Source: Paenibacillus sp. GM2
GTDB lineage: Bacteria; Bacillota; Bacilli; Paenibacillales; Paenibacillaceae
Assembly (NCBI RefSeq): GCF_900069005.2
Contig: NZ_LN831279.1
Coordinates: 3,522,730-3,586,729 of the forward strand
Reading direction: 5' to 3'
Length of the DNA: 64,000 bases
The notes beneath the pieces are model-generated. The model saw only the letters and a list, made by a program, of their open reading frames with translations, was not told where the DNA came from and did not search any database. Below are positions 9,073-17,794 of this stretch, one piece after another; position 1 is the stretch's first letter, and each line of letters begins with the position of its first letter. A program made the position numbers and the translations under genes.

Positions 9073-9912
9073 TTATTTAAGACTAAACTGCATGCCTTCC
9101 TTGAACTTCTTACCAAAGATCGCAAACATGATGATAATCGGAACCGTAAGAATTACGGATGCTGCATACAAAGGACCCGGATAGCTTCCATAAGGTCCGA
9201 ACATTTGGGATAAGAGTACGTTCAGGGTCAGCATATTATCACTGCGCACAACAAGCATATCCCATAGGAGTTCTGTCCAACGTTCCATCAGCAAGAATAA
9301 GAAGATGACAGCTGTGATAGACCTCGACATCGGCATCATAATTCGATACAGAATCTTGAAATCAGAGGCCCCATCAAGCTTTGCCGCTTCAATGAATACA
9401 GTAGGAATTGCCTTGAAGAAGTTGGTGTACATAAAGATCGCCCATAAGCTGACAGCCTTTGGAATGATCATAGCCCAGTACGTATCATACAGCCCCACCT
9501 TTTGAATCACGAGAAACTGAGGGATGAGCAGTATAATCGCCGGGAAGAACATATGGAACAATACAAAGTTATTCACCGTATCGCGTCCTCTGAAATTCAG
9601 CTTGGACAGCGCATATGCTACCATGACACCAAACAACATCATAAGAGCCGTAGATGCCAAGGACACAAGAATACTGTTAAAAAATGAGTTCACCCATGGT
9701 CTGGCAATACCAACTTCTCCACCCGTGAACAACCATCCATATGATTTCAACGTAAATTTCGAGGGTACAAGCTGCTTATCAATCTGTGTCCAATCTGCAA
9801 AGGAGTTAAGCACCATATACAGGTAAGGGTAGACCATTACAAGCAACAGCGCTGTCGCAACAATATATCGGATTGATAGACGAAGTTTGCTTTTTCTTTT
9901 AGACCCAACCAT
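9073..9912 (-). CDS. Carbohydrate ABC transporter permease, MalG type
   Basis: 279-residue inner-membrane permease with about six transmembrane segments (first at ~13-33). The cytoplasmic EAA loop that contacts the ATPase reads EAAKLDGASDFKILYRIMMP. It is one half of the CUT1-family channel whose other half is the gene upstream, overlapping by 14 nt. No ATPase gene is present in this operon; CUT1 systems of Bacillota commonly share a MsmK/MsmX-type ATPase encoded elsewhere. Substrate inferred from neighbours: mannose-containing beta-linked oligosaccharides. Confidence 0.92.
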   Translation of the reverse strand: MVGSKRKSKLRLSIRYIVATALLLVMVYPYLYMVLNSFADWTQIDKQLVPSKFTLKSYGWLFTGGEVGIARPWVNSFFNSILVSLASTALMMLFGVMVAYALSKLNFRGRDTVNNFVLFHMFFPAIILLIPQFLVIQKVGLYDTYWAMIIPKAVSLWAIFMYTNFFKAIPTVFIEAAKLDGASDFKILYRIMMPMSRSITAVIFLFLLMERWTELLWDMLVVRSDNMLTLNVLLSQMFGPYGSYPGPLYAASVILTVPIIIMFAIFGKKFKEGMQFSLK

Positions 9913-10780
9913 TTCGCTTACCCCAGCTTTCCAGAAGTTTTCTAATCACGAAAATGGAGATAAAGGTCACTACAGACGCCAGGATAGCAATTGCGGATGC
10001 ATATCCTGCTTGCAGATTCGTAAAGGCCTGATTGTAGATCTCCATCTGCCATGTATTCGTTGCATAGTTTGGCCCACCGCCTGTTAACTGGTACACCTCT
10101 GTAAATATTCCGAAAGTGACCCCAAAGGATAATATTAAGGTTGTATAGAGAGCTGGGTATAACAGCGGCAACGTAATTTTCCAGAACCGCTGACGATCCG
10201 TAACACCATCAATCGCGGCAGCTTCATACACTTCACGATCAATACTCTCAAGACCTGAGGTTAGTATGAGCGCATAATAACCGGTAAATTTCCAGGCCAG
10301 AATAATTCCTACAATAGCAAGGGCTGAGATAGGTGATCCAAGCCAGTCAATATCCCAACCAAAGGTATTGCGCAAAAATTGATTTACAGGGCTGTTATAA
10401 GACAAAAAGCCTTTGGCAATCAGAGAAGATACAACCCCTGAAGATAGATATGGCAAGAAGAAGCCAATCAGATACAAGCTCTTTAACTTTGTCAACCCCT
10501 GTACCAATACAGCTACTGCCAAAGACATCACAGTAACAAGTGGCACAAATAGCAGCATGAACTTATACGTAACCCAGAACGAAGATTGTACACCCGGTGA
10601 TGCCAATGCCTTCGCAAAGTTTTTGAACCCCACAAAATCATACGTCGGTGCTATCAAGTCCCAATTTGTAAAGGCAAGATAGAACGACCAGACGAGCGGG
10701 CCCAGGAAAAATATAAGTCCAAAAATAAGGTAGGGACTGGCAAAGAGCCAGCCCAACCGATTATTTTGTTTATTGATCAT
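9899..10780 (-). CDS. Carbohydrate ABC transporter permease, MalF type
   Basis: 293-residue membrane permease of the CUT1 family, first membrane span at about residues 12-32. The EAA motif is visible as EAAAIDGVTDRQRFWKITLP. It partners the downstream MalG-type protein and receives substrate from the lipoprotein encoded just upstream; it overlaps that gene by 4 nt (ATGA), which indicates translational coupling. Confidence 0.92.
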   Translation of the reverse strand: MINKQNNRLGWLFASPYLIFGLIFFLGPLVWSFYLAFTNWDLIAPTYDFVGFKNFAKALASPGVQSSFWVTYKFMLLFVPLVTVMSLAVAVLVQGLTKLKSLYLIGFFLPYLSSGVVSSLIAKGFLSYNSPVNQFLRNTFGWDIDWLGSPISALAIVGIILAWKFTGYYALILTSGLESIDREVYEAAAIDGVTDRQRFWKITLPLLYPALYTTLILSFGVTFGIFTEVYQLTGGGPNYATNTWQMEIYNQAFTNLQAGYASAIAILASVVTFISIFVIRKLLESWGKRNGWV

Positions 10781-12093
10781 TGCTGAAGTTCCCCTTCAAT
10801 GGCTTTCTTCATATTATTCCAAGCCGTCTGCGGATCAATTTCGCCACGAACAATTTTGTTAAAAGCTTCTGAACCAATCAACGTTTGCAGTTCATTAAAG
10901 CGTGGATTATCAATAGAAGGAACTGCCTTGGATACAGCTTCTGCAAAAGGTCCAAGCTCTGGCTTCTCTGCTATGACATTTTTGAACTCTTCAAGCTCCA
11001 TCAAGTCGTCACGCGCAGGAGGCAAGTTTGTTTTTTGGAACCAAGCAACATCATTGGCACTATCGGAATATACCCATTTGAGGAATTCTGCAGCAGCCTC
11101 TTGTTTATCTTTCGGAGCGCTTGCAAAGATCACAAGCCCCTTCGCATCGGCATAAGTCTTGGAATCAGCCGGATCCATATTGTCTGGTACCGGAGGCAAC
11201 GTAAGATCATAGTTTTCTTTGTATTTCAATTCAGGATATTTTTCTTTCCACATATCAAACGTCCATGGACCGATATCGGTGAACACACCCAAGCCTGTTT
11301 CAAATGGGTCTGTTGCCTGCTTGGTAAGGACCGCTTTCTCCTTCACAAGATCACTTACAAACGTAAGCATCTCTATACCGGCCTTCTCATCACCTACAAA
11401 ATTGGAGCCTTCGATAAATTTGTTGCCATCGGAAGCAGCGTTATACATGATGAAGAAATCAAACCAACGCTTCCAGGCCGTAGGATCAGCCAAGTCAGCA
11501 CCTTTCCCCCACATGAATTTATCAGGGTATTTTGCTTTTAGCTTCTTTGCTGCATCAAGTACTTCGCTATATGTTTTTGGCGGCTCATTATAGCCGATTT
11601 CCTTAAGAATATCTGTACGCCAGCCGATCAGCATCGGATTGGAGTAGATCGGAAGCACGTATTGATGACCATCAGCAAATTCCCAAGGCTTAATCGTTTC
11701 TGCCATGTTGCGTTTTTCAATGATTTCCTTGAATTGTGGCAGTTCTTCAAGTGCGACAAGCGCTTTACTGTTAGACAGCTGAGCGGCGAAGCCACGGTTG
11801 ATATTTTCGGAAATCGTAGGCGCATTGCCGCCTGCAATTGCCGCCTGAATACTTGCTTCGGAACTTGGAGATTCTTTGATGGCACTTACATTAACTTTCA
11901 CCTTAGGGTTAACGGCAGCATATTTATCAGCCATTTCCTTCCAGAATACTTGTTGGGGTGGATTTGGCGCTGCCCAGAAATCGATGGAGATTACTCCATC
12001 TGCACTTTCAGCACCTCCGCCTTTCGAACATCCTCCAAGTACACTAGCAACCATCGCAGTTAGAGCAAGAATTAGCAAAAGTTTCCTTTTCAT
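10777..12093 (-). CDS. Sugar-binding lipoprotein of the mannoside ABC transporter
   Basis: 438-residue extracellular solute-binding protein, family 1. The amino end is a lipoprotein signal (MKRKLLLILALTAMVA then VLGGC, lipidated Cys about residue 22) followed by a Gly/Ser linker. FWAAPNPPQQVFWKEMADKY begins the binding fold. It would capture an oligosaccharide outside the membrane and hand it to the two permeases that follow. The ATG follows GAGGAGG. First gene of an operon running through the permeases, GH13 remnant, DUF1861 and GH130; upstream are LacI-type operators and a cre-like site. Confidence 0.93.
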   Translation of the reverse strand: MKRKLLLILALTAMVASVLGGCSKGGGAESADGVISIDFWAAPNPPQQVFWKEMADKYAAVNPKVKVNVSAIKESPSSEASIQAAIAGGNAPTISENINRGFAAQLSNSKALVALEELPQFKEIIEKRNMAETIKPWEFADGHQYVLPIYSNPMLIGWRTDILKEIGYNEPPKTYSEVLDAAKKLKAKYPDKFMWGKGADLADPTAWKRWFDFFIMYNAASDGNKFIEGSNFVGDEKAGIEMLTFVSDLVKEKAVLTKQATDPFETGLGVFTDIGPWTFDMWKEKYPELKYKENYDLTLPPVPDNMDPADSKTYADAKGLVIFASAPKDKQEAAAEFLKWVYSDSANDVAWFQKTNLPPARDDLMELEEFKNVIAEKPELGPFAEAVSKAVPSIDNPRFNELQTLIGSEAFNKIVRGEIDPQTAWNNMKKAIEGELQQ

Positions 12094-12165
12094 GATAGTA
12101 TAGCCTCCTCATTAATAAAATGCTCTCACTTCATTCCTTTTATCCCTGTATTACAAACAAGATAT

Positions 12166-12178
12166 AGTAACGTTACAA
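12166..12178. promoter_or_regulatory. LacI-family operator before the transporter operon
   Basis: AGTAACGTTACAA contains the perfect palindrome TAACGTTA and matches TATAACGTTACAA in front of the LacI gene (13695-13707) and, in reverse, TGTAATGTTATTA in front of the GH2 gene. It is the probable operator linking all three units to the local repressor. Confidence 0.65.
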
Positions 12179-12198
12179 AATTAATTACTATAAATTAT

Positions 12199-12212
12199 TG
12201 TAAGCGGTTAAA
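12199..12212. promoter_or_regulatory. Catabolite response element candidate
   Basis: TGTAAGCGGTTAAA differs from the cre consensus TGWAANCGNTNWCA at one position. It lies about 105 bp before the start of the sugar-binding lipoprotein gene, consistent with glucose repression of the mannoside operon. Confidence 0.55.
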
Positions 12213-12572
12213 AACATTATTAAACATAAAATTCCGCTTGTCAAACGTAAATTACCACCATTAATACTTCTCCAACAAAATATTTTAGTTAGTTTAGACC
12301 ACCTTCTTATCCTTTTTCATTAAAAAAATTTAGATTATCCATCTATTAGATTATGATCCAAATCCTCATTGTAACATTAATTGTACATTATCATCAAAAT
12401 AAATCAAGTTACTATAATCACATTCGTAATGTTCCCTGTCATTATTTTAAGATAACATTTTAAAGTTAGCAGGGCTTATTATAGCTATATTTCTATAAAT
12501 TTTCCTTAGCAATAGCCCAAAGATAACCTTAAACATTACAAAGGATTATTAATAATTACAGTAAAAGAGCAC

Positions 12573-12608
12573 AAAAAAAGACCGCAGGAATAAATTCCAT
12601 GCAGTCTG
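12573..12608 (-). terminator. Intrinsic terminator of the LacI gene
   Basis: On the minus strand, AGACTGCATGGAA and TTCCTGCGGTCT pair with a short TTTA loop and a mismatch, followed by TTTTTTT. It lies just after the regulator's stop codon. Confidence 0.8.
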
Positions 12609-12618
12609 TTCCAAAGCA

Positions 12619-13647
12619 TTATATCAAAACATTTGACTCTCTTGGTCTCGTTGTCGATTCTCTAGCAATCAGCATAGTTGGCAGCAATATTTCCACAAAT
12701 GGCTCGTGCTTATGATCCATTCTCCAGAATAATTGCTCCACAGCCTTGCGTCCAAATGTCTTCAAATCAATTCCCATCGTCGTAGTTAGTGGTGTAGATA
12801 ATTGGGACAATTGCCCATTATCGAAACTGCAAATCGATACCTGCTGCGGAATTTGAAAGCCCTGTTGCTGTAACGTCGAATTTAAAATGAAGCCAAGACC
12901 ATCGTTAACGCAAAACCAAGCCGTGGGTTGATCAGCAATTGATTTGATGGCATTCATCATATATTCAGTTTGTTCCGTTGCATCCAGCAAGAGCCATTCC
13001 TTGCGCATTTCAAGCCCAGCTTCCCGCATCGCGAGTCGGAATCCCTCATATCGTTCATAATAACTTGGAGAAAAATTGATGTCGCCCACAAAACCGATAT
13101 TCCGATGACCCAGCTCAGTCAGATAATGAATGGCTTCATAGGCTGCGAAGCGATTGTTCGTCAATATGCAATCTGCCTTTACAGCCGGATAATGATGGTC
13201 GATCAGTACGGTTGGGAGCCCTTTGGAAATCACCTTATTCATATAAGGTGTACTTAGATGAGAGAGGATAAGTATACCTTCTACACCTTGATTCTCTAAT
13301 ATGGGTGGCAGGATCAGCGCTTCTTCGGATTCTTGGCTAATGGATTGAATTAGCAATTGTTTACCACGCTGTCTCGTCTCTTGCTCCACGCTTAAGTAGA
13401 TTTCACCAAAAAAGCCCTTTTGGGCAAAAGCAAAGTCGGATGCAATTAAAGCAATATATCCAGACTGATCCGTCTGACTCTTCTTGCGTCCCGCCTGGTA
13501 GATATAACCCATTTGTTCCGCTGTATCAAGAATTAGCTTTCTCGTCTCTTCGCTTACTCCATCCTTGCCGGATATAGCCTGTGATACAGAATTTTTGGAG
13601 AGATTGAGCTGATCAGCAATATCTTGCATTGTTACTTTAGATTTCAT
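12619..13647 (-). CDS. LacI-family regulator of the mannoside locus
   Basis: Transcription factor of 342 residues. The helix-turn-helix is at the start (MQDIADQLNLSKNSVSQAIS), where the usual VSxATVSR-type sequence is replaced by LSKNSVSQ. A periplasmic-binding-protein-like sensor domain follows from about residue 55 (YIALIASDF) to the end, as in LacI/GalR proteins that bind a sugar and dimerise. The start at 13647 has a strong site, AAAGGAGGG, 8 nt upstream; an in-frame TTG earlier does not. Matching palindromes before this gene, the transporter operon and GH2 suggest it controls itself and both. Confidence 0.9.
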   Translation of the reverse strand: MKSKVTMQDIADQLNLSKNSVSQAISGKDGVSEETRKLILDTAEQMGYIYQAGRKKSQTDQSGYIALIASDFAFAQKGFFGEIYLSVEQETRQRGKQLLIQSISQESEEALILPPILENQGVEGILILSHLSTPYMNKVISKGLPTVLIDHHYPAVKADCILTNNRFAAYEAIHYLTELGHRNIGFVGDINFSPSYYERYEGFRLAMREAGLEMRKEWLLLDATEQTEYMMNAIKSIADQPTAWFCVNDGLGFILNSTLQQQGFQIPQQVSICSFDNGQLSQLSTPLTTTMGIDLKTFGRKAVEQLFWRMDHKHEPFVEILLPTMLIARESTTRPRESNVLI

Positions 13648-13694
13648 CAGAGAGTCCCTCCTTTCCAAATTCAAATTTAAACATTACAAATAAT

Positions 13695-13707
13695 TATAAC
13701 GTTACAA
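13695..13707. promoter_or_regulatory. LacI-family operator before the regulator gene
   Basis: TATAACGTTACAA, with the TAACGTTA core seen at 12168, lies about 48 bp upstream of the regulator's start codon. An adjoining TTAAACATTACAAA at 13677-13690 looks like a degenerate second copy, so the repressor probably regulates its own gene. Confidence 0.65.
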
Positions 13708-13807
13708 AAAAAAGCGGTCAATATTAGTATTAATGGTACTGTTAAAAACTATACTCCCTTTGGCAGCAATTTATTTGACATTAAATTAAGGCTAATCAAT
13801 AATGTTT

Positions 13808-13824
13808 TAGTAATGAGATTACTA
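13808..13824. promoter_or_regulatory. Perfect palindrome in the lacI-GH2 spacer
   Basis: TAGTAAT-GAG-ATTACTA has 7-bp perfect arms. It lies between the regulator and GH2 promoters and differs from the TAACGTTA motif, so it could bind another factor or be a divergent operator copy. Confidence 0.4.
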
Positions 13825-13862
13825 ATCATTTGTAATTTAAACTCATTTACATTATCAATTTT

Positions 13863-13875
13863 TGTAATGTTATTA
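13863..13875. promoter_or_regulatory. LacI-family operator before the GH2 gene
   Basis: TGTAATGTTATTA matches the reverse complement of the operator at 13695-13707 (TGTAACGTTATAA) at 11 of 13 positions and lies ~70 bp before the mannosidase start. Confidence 0.55.
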
Positions 13876-13944
13876 TGACAGTTTCAATCATGGAACTATA
13901 AGTATAGCCTCAGGTTTTTGGCTTGCTTCGGAATGGAGAATTAT

Positions 13945-16515
13945 ATGGAACTACAAGAGAACTGGAAGCTGCGGGATTTCGATGTAGGTGAAGCTCGCGA
14001 TTTGGAGGTTGCCTCTCCCGAGTATATTGACTATTTCTGGATGACTGCCAAAGTACCTGGCGATGTGCACAGCACGTTGATCGAGCGGGGGATTATTGCA
14101 GATCCTTTCTATGGACATAACGATCAACAGTCGCGCTGGGTCGAGGACAAGGTATGGTGGTATCGCAACACCTTTGAGTGGTTTGGCGAACAGGATGACC
14201 AGGAACGCATTGAATTGGTCTTCGATGGGTTGGATACTTATGCAACTGTGTACCTGAACGGGGTGGAGCTTGACTCCACTGACAATATGTTTATTGCCCA
14301 TTCATTTGAAGTTACACGTGAATTGAAGAAAGGCAAGAATGTCCTTGCCGTCAAAATTGATCCCGTACATCTGCATGCTCAAGCCAAAATGCAATATTAT
14401 TGGTCCGGTTTCAGCAAGAAGCGAATTTGGACACGCAAGGCTCAATACCACTATGGATGGGACTGGGGTCCACGGCTTGTATGTGCAGGTATTTGGAAGG
14501 GGGTACATCTCCTCAAGCGCCGCAACGCTTATATAGATAGCGTATTCGCCCGCACATCAACAATAACGGACAAGGCAGCAGCTGTTGAAGTAACAGTAGA
14601 CGTATTGTCATTCAACAAAGACAAGCCTTGCTCGGCTTATGTGGAATTGATCGATACCGAAAACAACCGGGTCGCCTCAGAAATAATCCCATTCGATCGT
14701 TGTAATGGACTGGTCCAAGACGGTGCAATTTGTGCATATAGCTTAAGCAGCGAAGCATGTCTAAACATTTCAAACCCATCCTTATGGTGGACGCACGACC
14801 TAGGTGTACCGTATTTATACCATTTGAAAGTAACGCTTCTATATAACGAAAAGTCTGTTGACGTACATGAGCAGCCATTTGGCATCCGTACGGTTGAACT
14901 TATGCAGCGGGATGAACATGGACAGCAGACCTTTACCTTCGTATTAAATGGTATAAAGCTGTTTGCCAAAGGAGCCAACTGGATTCCTATCGACAGCTTC
15001 ATGGCTGCTGTGCCAGATTCTCGATACCAGCATCTCATTCATATGTCAAAAGACGCCAATATGAACATGCTGCGTGTCTGGGGAGGCGGCATCTATGAAC
15101 GCGATATTTTCTACGATGAATGTGATCGGCTTGGTTTACTGGTATGGCAGGACTTCATGTTTGCCTGTGCCTTATATCCGGACTATAATCGCAACTTCAT
15201 GAATAATGTGCGGCGGGAGATCGAGCAAGTCGTAAAACGACTGCGTAGTCGAACTTGCCTGGCTTTATGGTGCGGGAATAACGAGAACGATTGGCTGTAC
15301 GAGGCGCTTCGTTCAAGCGGAGAGATCCCTCATCCATTTTATGGCGAGAAGATTTACCACGAGCTGATGCCAGCTCTGCTGGAGACGCTAGATCCAACAC
15401 GGACTTTCTGGCCAAGTTCTCCTTACGGGGGGAATGACCACAACTCGCGTGAGGAAGGCGACACTCATAACTGGCAAGTGTGGCATGGCAATATTGAACC
15501 ACGGGAGTTCGGTCAGCCGCAGTTGCAGGACTATAGCATGGACGGTTTATCCTTCAAGAAGTTCAAAGGCGACACGACCCGATTCGCAAGCGAATTCGGC
15601 ATGCATGCATCATCCAATCGCTACACTTTGCAGCGCAACATCCCCGAGAATCAATTCTTCTGGGGCAGCGATGAGATGAAGTACCGCAATAAGGATATCC
15701 ATCATGCGAAGGGAATTCTGCTCATGGAAGGATTTACAGGTGCTCCGGGGAATATAGAAGAGTATCTGGACTACTCTATGCTAACCCAAGCGGAAGGATT
15801 AAAATACGGCATCGAACACTACCGCCGCAACAAACCGGAGACAAGCGGGGCTCTGTTCTGGCAATTGAACGATTGCTGGCCGGGAACAAGCTGGTCTGTT
15901 ATCGACTATTATGGACTCGCGAAGGCGGCGTATCACTATGCGCGCAAGTTTTTTGCCCCTGTGCTGATCACTGCGGATCATGATGCGGGGAAAGACCTGA
16001 TATTGTGGGTAATTAACGACAGGCTGGATGACTACAAAGATACAGTACGGCTAACGGTGTATCGCATGGATGGATCGGTGTTGTCCATCCAAGAATTCGA
16101 CGTATCGGTACCTGCAAATAGCAAGCTTCAGATTGCTGCGCTAACGGAAATGGAATTGACAGCCGAAGCCAATGCCGCAGATGTTGTATGTGTAGCCAGT
16201 TCTGCAAGCTCTATTACCGAGGATAACTTCATCTACTTGCGCGATTATAAGGACATGCGATTCAATCCAGCGCAGCTGCGGGTAAGCGTTGACAAGTCAG
16301 CCGATCTTGTCCGGATATCGACAGATCAGGCAGCTCGTATGGTCAAGCTTGAACTCGACGAGGAATGGCTCGTCATGAATGACAACTTCTTCGACCTGCT
16401 TCCAGGCCAGATCAAAGAGATTCAAGTTAAGCAGGTCAATGGCAAGACGATCCCTTGGGAGACACTTCGCGTGTCCGCCTTAAATACTAATGGGGATAGC
16501 ATCACACGGTTTTAA
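13945..16515 (+). CDS. GH2 beta-mannosidase
   Basis: Cytoplasmic exo-beta-mannosidase of 856 residues that releases mannose from the non-reducing end of short beta-mannosides. The GH2 order is present: sugar-binding jelly roll (VPGDVHSTL, DPFYGHND and WVWWYRNTF-like start), Ig-like domain, TIM barrel with KGANWIP and MLRVWGGGIYE, acid/base Glu in WCGNNEND, nucleophile Glu in FASEFGMH, then a C-terminal beta domain. Length and motifs fit mannosidases rather than galactosidases. I chose the ATG at 13945, which has GGAG six bases upstream; in-frame TTG (13918) and ATG (13933) lack a good site. It diverges from the LacI gene and would finish oligosaccharides the phosphorylases leave. Confidence 0.93.
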   Translation: MELQENWKLRDFDVGEARDLEVASPEYIDYFWMTAKVPGDVHSTLIERGIIADPFYGHNDQQSRWVEDKVWWYRNTFEWFGEQDDQERIELVFDGLDTYATVYLNGVELDSTDNMFIAHSFEVTRELKKGKNVLAVKIDPVHLHAQAKMQYYWSGFSKKRIWTRKAQYHYGWDWGPRLVCAGIWKGVHLLKRRNAYIDSVFARTSTITDKAAAVEVTVDVLSFNKDKPCSAYVELIDTENNRVASEIIPFDRCNGLVQDGAICAYSLSSEACLNISNPSLWWTHDLGVPYLYHLKVTLLYNEKSVDVHEQPFGIRTVELMQRDEHGQQTFTFVLNGIKLFAKGANWIPIDSFMAAVPDSRYQHLIHMSKDANMNMLRVWGGGIYERDIFYDECDRLGLLVWQDFMFACALYPDYNRNFMNNVRREIEQVVKRLRSRTCLALWCGNNENDWLYEALRSSGEIPHPFYGEKIYHELMPALLETLDPTRTFWPSSPYGGNDHNSREEGDTHNWQVWHGNIEPREFGQPQLQDYSMDGLSFKKFKGDTTRFASEFGMHASSNRYTLQRNIPENQFFWGSDEMKYRNKDIHHAKGILLMEGFTGAPGNIEEYLDYSMLTQAEGLKYGIEHYRRNKPETSGALFWQLNDCWPGTSWSVIDYYGLAKAAYHYARKFFAPVLITADHDAGKDLILWVINDRLDDYKDTVRLTVYRMDGSVLSIQEFDVSVPANSKLQIAALTEMELTAEANAADVVCVASSASSITEDNFIYLRDYKDMRFNPAQLRVSVDKSADLVRISTDQAARMVKLELDEEWLVMNDNFFDLLPGQIKEIQVKQVNGKTIPWETLRVSALNTNGDSITRF

Positions 16516-16532
16516 TATTATTGAGAAATGAG

Positions 16533-17552
16533 ATGAGGAGCATGAAGGCTGCAGTTCTTCACGGAGCATTAAATATGAAAGTTGAAGAGTGGAGTGAACC
16601 AGCACCCGGCAAACATGAAGTTCTGCTTCAAATTGCTTGCTGCGGCATATGCGGTACAGACCAGCATATTTATCACGGTCACCCAGGCTCAGCTGAGGTA
16701 AATCCCCCGATTGTGCTGGGCCATGAACTCTCGGGAGTCGTCTTGGCCGTAGGCGAAGCTGTATTTACTCTACAGCAGGGAGACCGGGTATCCGTTGATC
16801 CGAATATCTATTGCGGGGCATGCGAGTATTGCCGTAATGGGCGGGCTCACCTGTGCGACAAGCTAAATGCCGTTGGTGTGACACGGGACGGCGGAATGGC
16901 TGAGCGATGCATCGTTCCCGCTTCCAACTGCTACAAGCTACCGAATCATTTAAGTATGCTTGAAGGAGCAATGGTCGAGCCGCTTGGCTGTGTGCTGCAC
17001 GGCTACAAGAAATTGGAGCTGCGGGCGAATCATCATGTGTTGATCGCAGGCGGCGGCTTCATTGGACAGTTGTTCCTCCAGCTTGTCAAGGCAGCAGGCG
17101 TTGCGCACATCACCGTGAGCGAGCCAAACCCGAACAAGCGGGAGGCACTGCTGAAGCTTGGCGCTGACAATGTCGTGTCACCATTTGATCCAACTGAGGC
17201 TGCGGGACTGCTGAGCTCGGCAGATCTCGTCATCGAATGTGTCGGGCGAACTGAATCAGTCGAGTTAGCCATTAAAGCAGCGCGTAAAGGAGGACAGGTG
17301 TTGATCTTCGGAGTTGCCTCGCCAGATGCGCAAGCATCCTTCTCGCCCTTCGATGTCTTTAGCAAAGAGCTGCGAATTATGGGCTCTTTTATCAACCCGT
17401 ACACCCATGAGGAAGCAATTACACTCATTGCGCAGAATATTGTGCAAATTGAGCCGCTTATCAGCCATCGTATTGACCTTGAGGAACTGCCGGAATTTAT
17501 GACTTCCTATCCTAAGCTAAATGTAACAAAAGCCATCATAATGCCTTCTTAA
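16533..17552 (+). CDS. Zinc-dependent medium-chain alcohol/polyol dehydrogenase
   Basis: NAD(P)-dependent dehydrogenase of the sorbitol/threonine dehydrogenase type, about 340 residues. Catalytic zinc ligands appear in CGICGTDQH and GHELSG; the structural zinc site is the four-Cys stretch CGACEYCRNGRAHLC; the nucleotide-binding loop reads AGGGFIGQL. It begins 17 nt after the mannosidase stop, so it shares that transcript and may oxidise a mannose-derived polyol, but the substrate is not readable. The start is uncertain: ATG 16533 or 16542 (family alignment favours MKAAVLHG at 16542, but its AGGAG is only one base away). Confidence 0.88.
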   Translation: MRSMKAAVLHGALNMKVEEWSEPAPGKHEVLLQIACCGICGTDQHIYHGHPGSAEVNPPIVLGHELSGVVLAVGEAVFTLQQGDRVSVDPNIYCGACEYCRNGRAHLCDKLNAVGVTRDGGMAERCIVPASNCYKLPNHLSMLEGAMVEPLGCVLHGYKKLELRANHHVLIAGGGFIGQLFLQLVKAAGVAHITVSEPNPNKREALLKLGADNVVSPFDPTEAAGLLSSADLVIECVGRTESVELAIKAARKGGQVLIFGVASPDAQASFSPFDVFSKELRIMGSFINPYTHEEAITLIAQNIVQIEPLISHRIDLEELPEFMTSYPKLNVTKAIIMPS

Positions 17553-17594
17553 TTAGAAAGTTAGAAAGCTGATCCTTAGTCCTGAGCAGAACAA

Positions 17595-17639
17595 TAAGAC
17601 GTATCGCTTAACCTGCATGCAGAATAAAGCGATACGTCT
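17595..17639 (+). terminator. Intrinsic terminator
   Basis: AAGACGTATCGCTT pairs perfectly with AAGCGATACGTCTT across a 17-nt loop and is followed by TATTATTT. It ends the mannosidase-dehydrogenase transcript. Confidence 0.85.
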
Positions 17640-17794
17640 TTATTATTTACTCTCTATTTTACAGATAATGAACGAATTCCCTACAACAATTAAACAAGTC
17701 GTTATCTATATTCGTCTTTTGTTATGGACTAATCTGTTTTAACGGATTATAATAGCTTTTATCATATGAAAATACGAACATTAAGGCGGTAACT

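Larger units (their letters stand above)
12094..12618. other. Operator-rich intergenic region
   Basis: 525 bases of very AT-rich DNA between the transporter operon and the end of the LacI gene. It holds a TAACGTTA operator (12168-12175), a cre-like site (12199-12212), further TGTAAYRTTA-like sequences at 12369-12380, 12425-12433 and TTAAACATTACAAA at 12529-12542, and a terminator at 12573-12608. No gene is apparent. Confidence 0.6.

Noticed and set aside
17640..17794. Possible purine riboswitch before guanine deaminase
   Set aside because: The leader lacks the conserved three-way junction and loop sequences of the purine aptamer; only a weak single PurR-box-like sequence is present.
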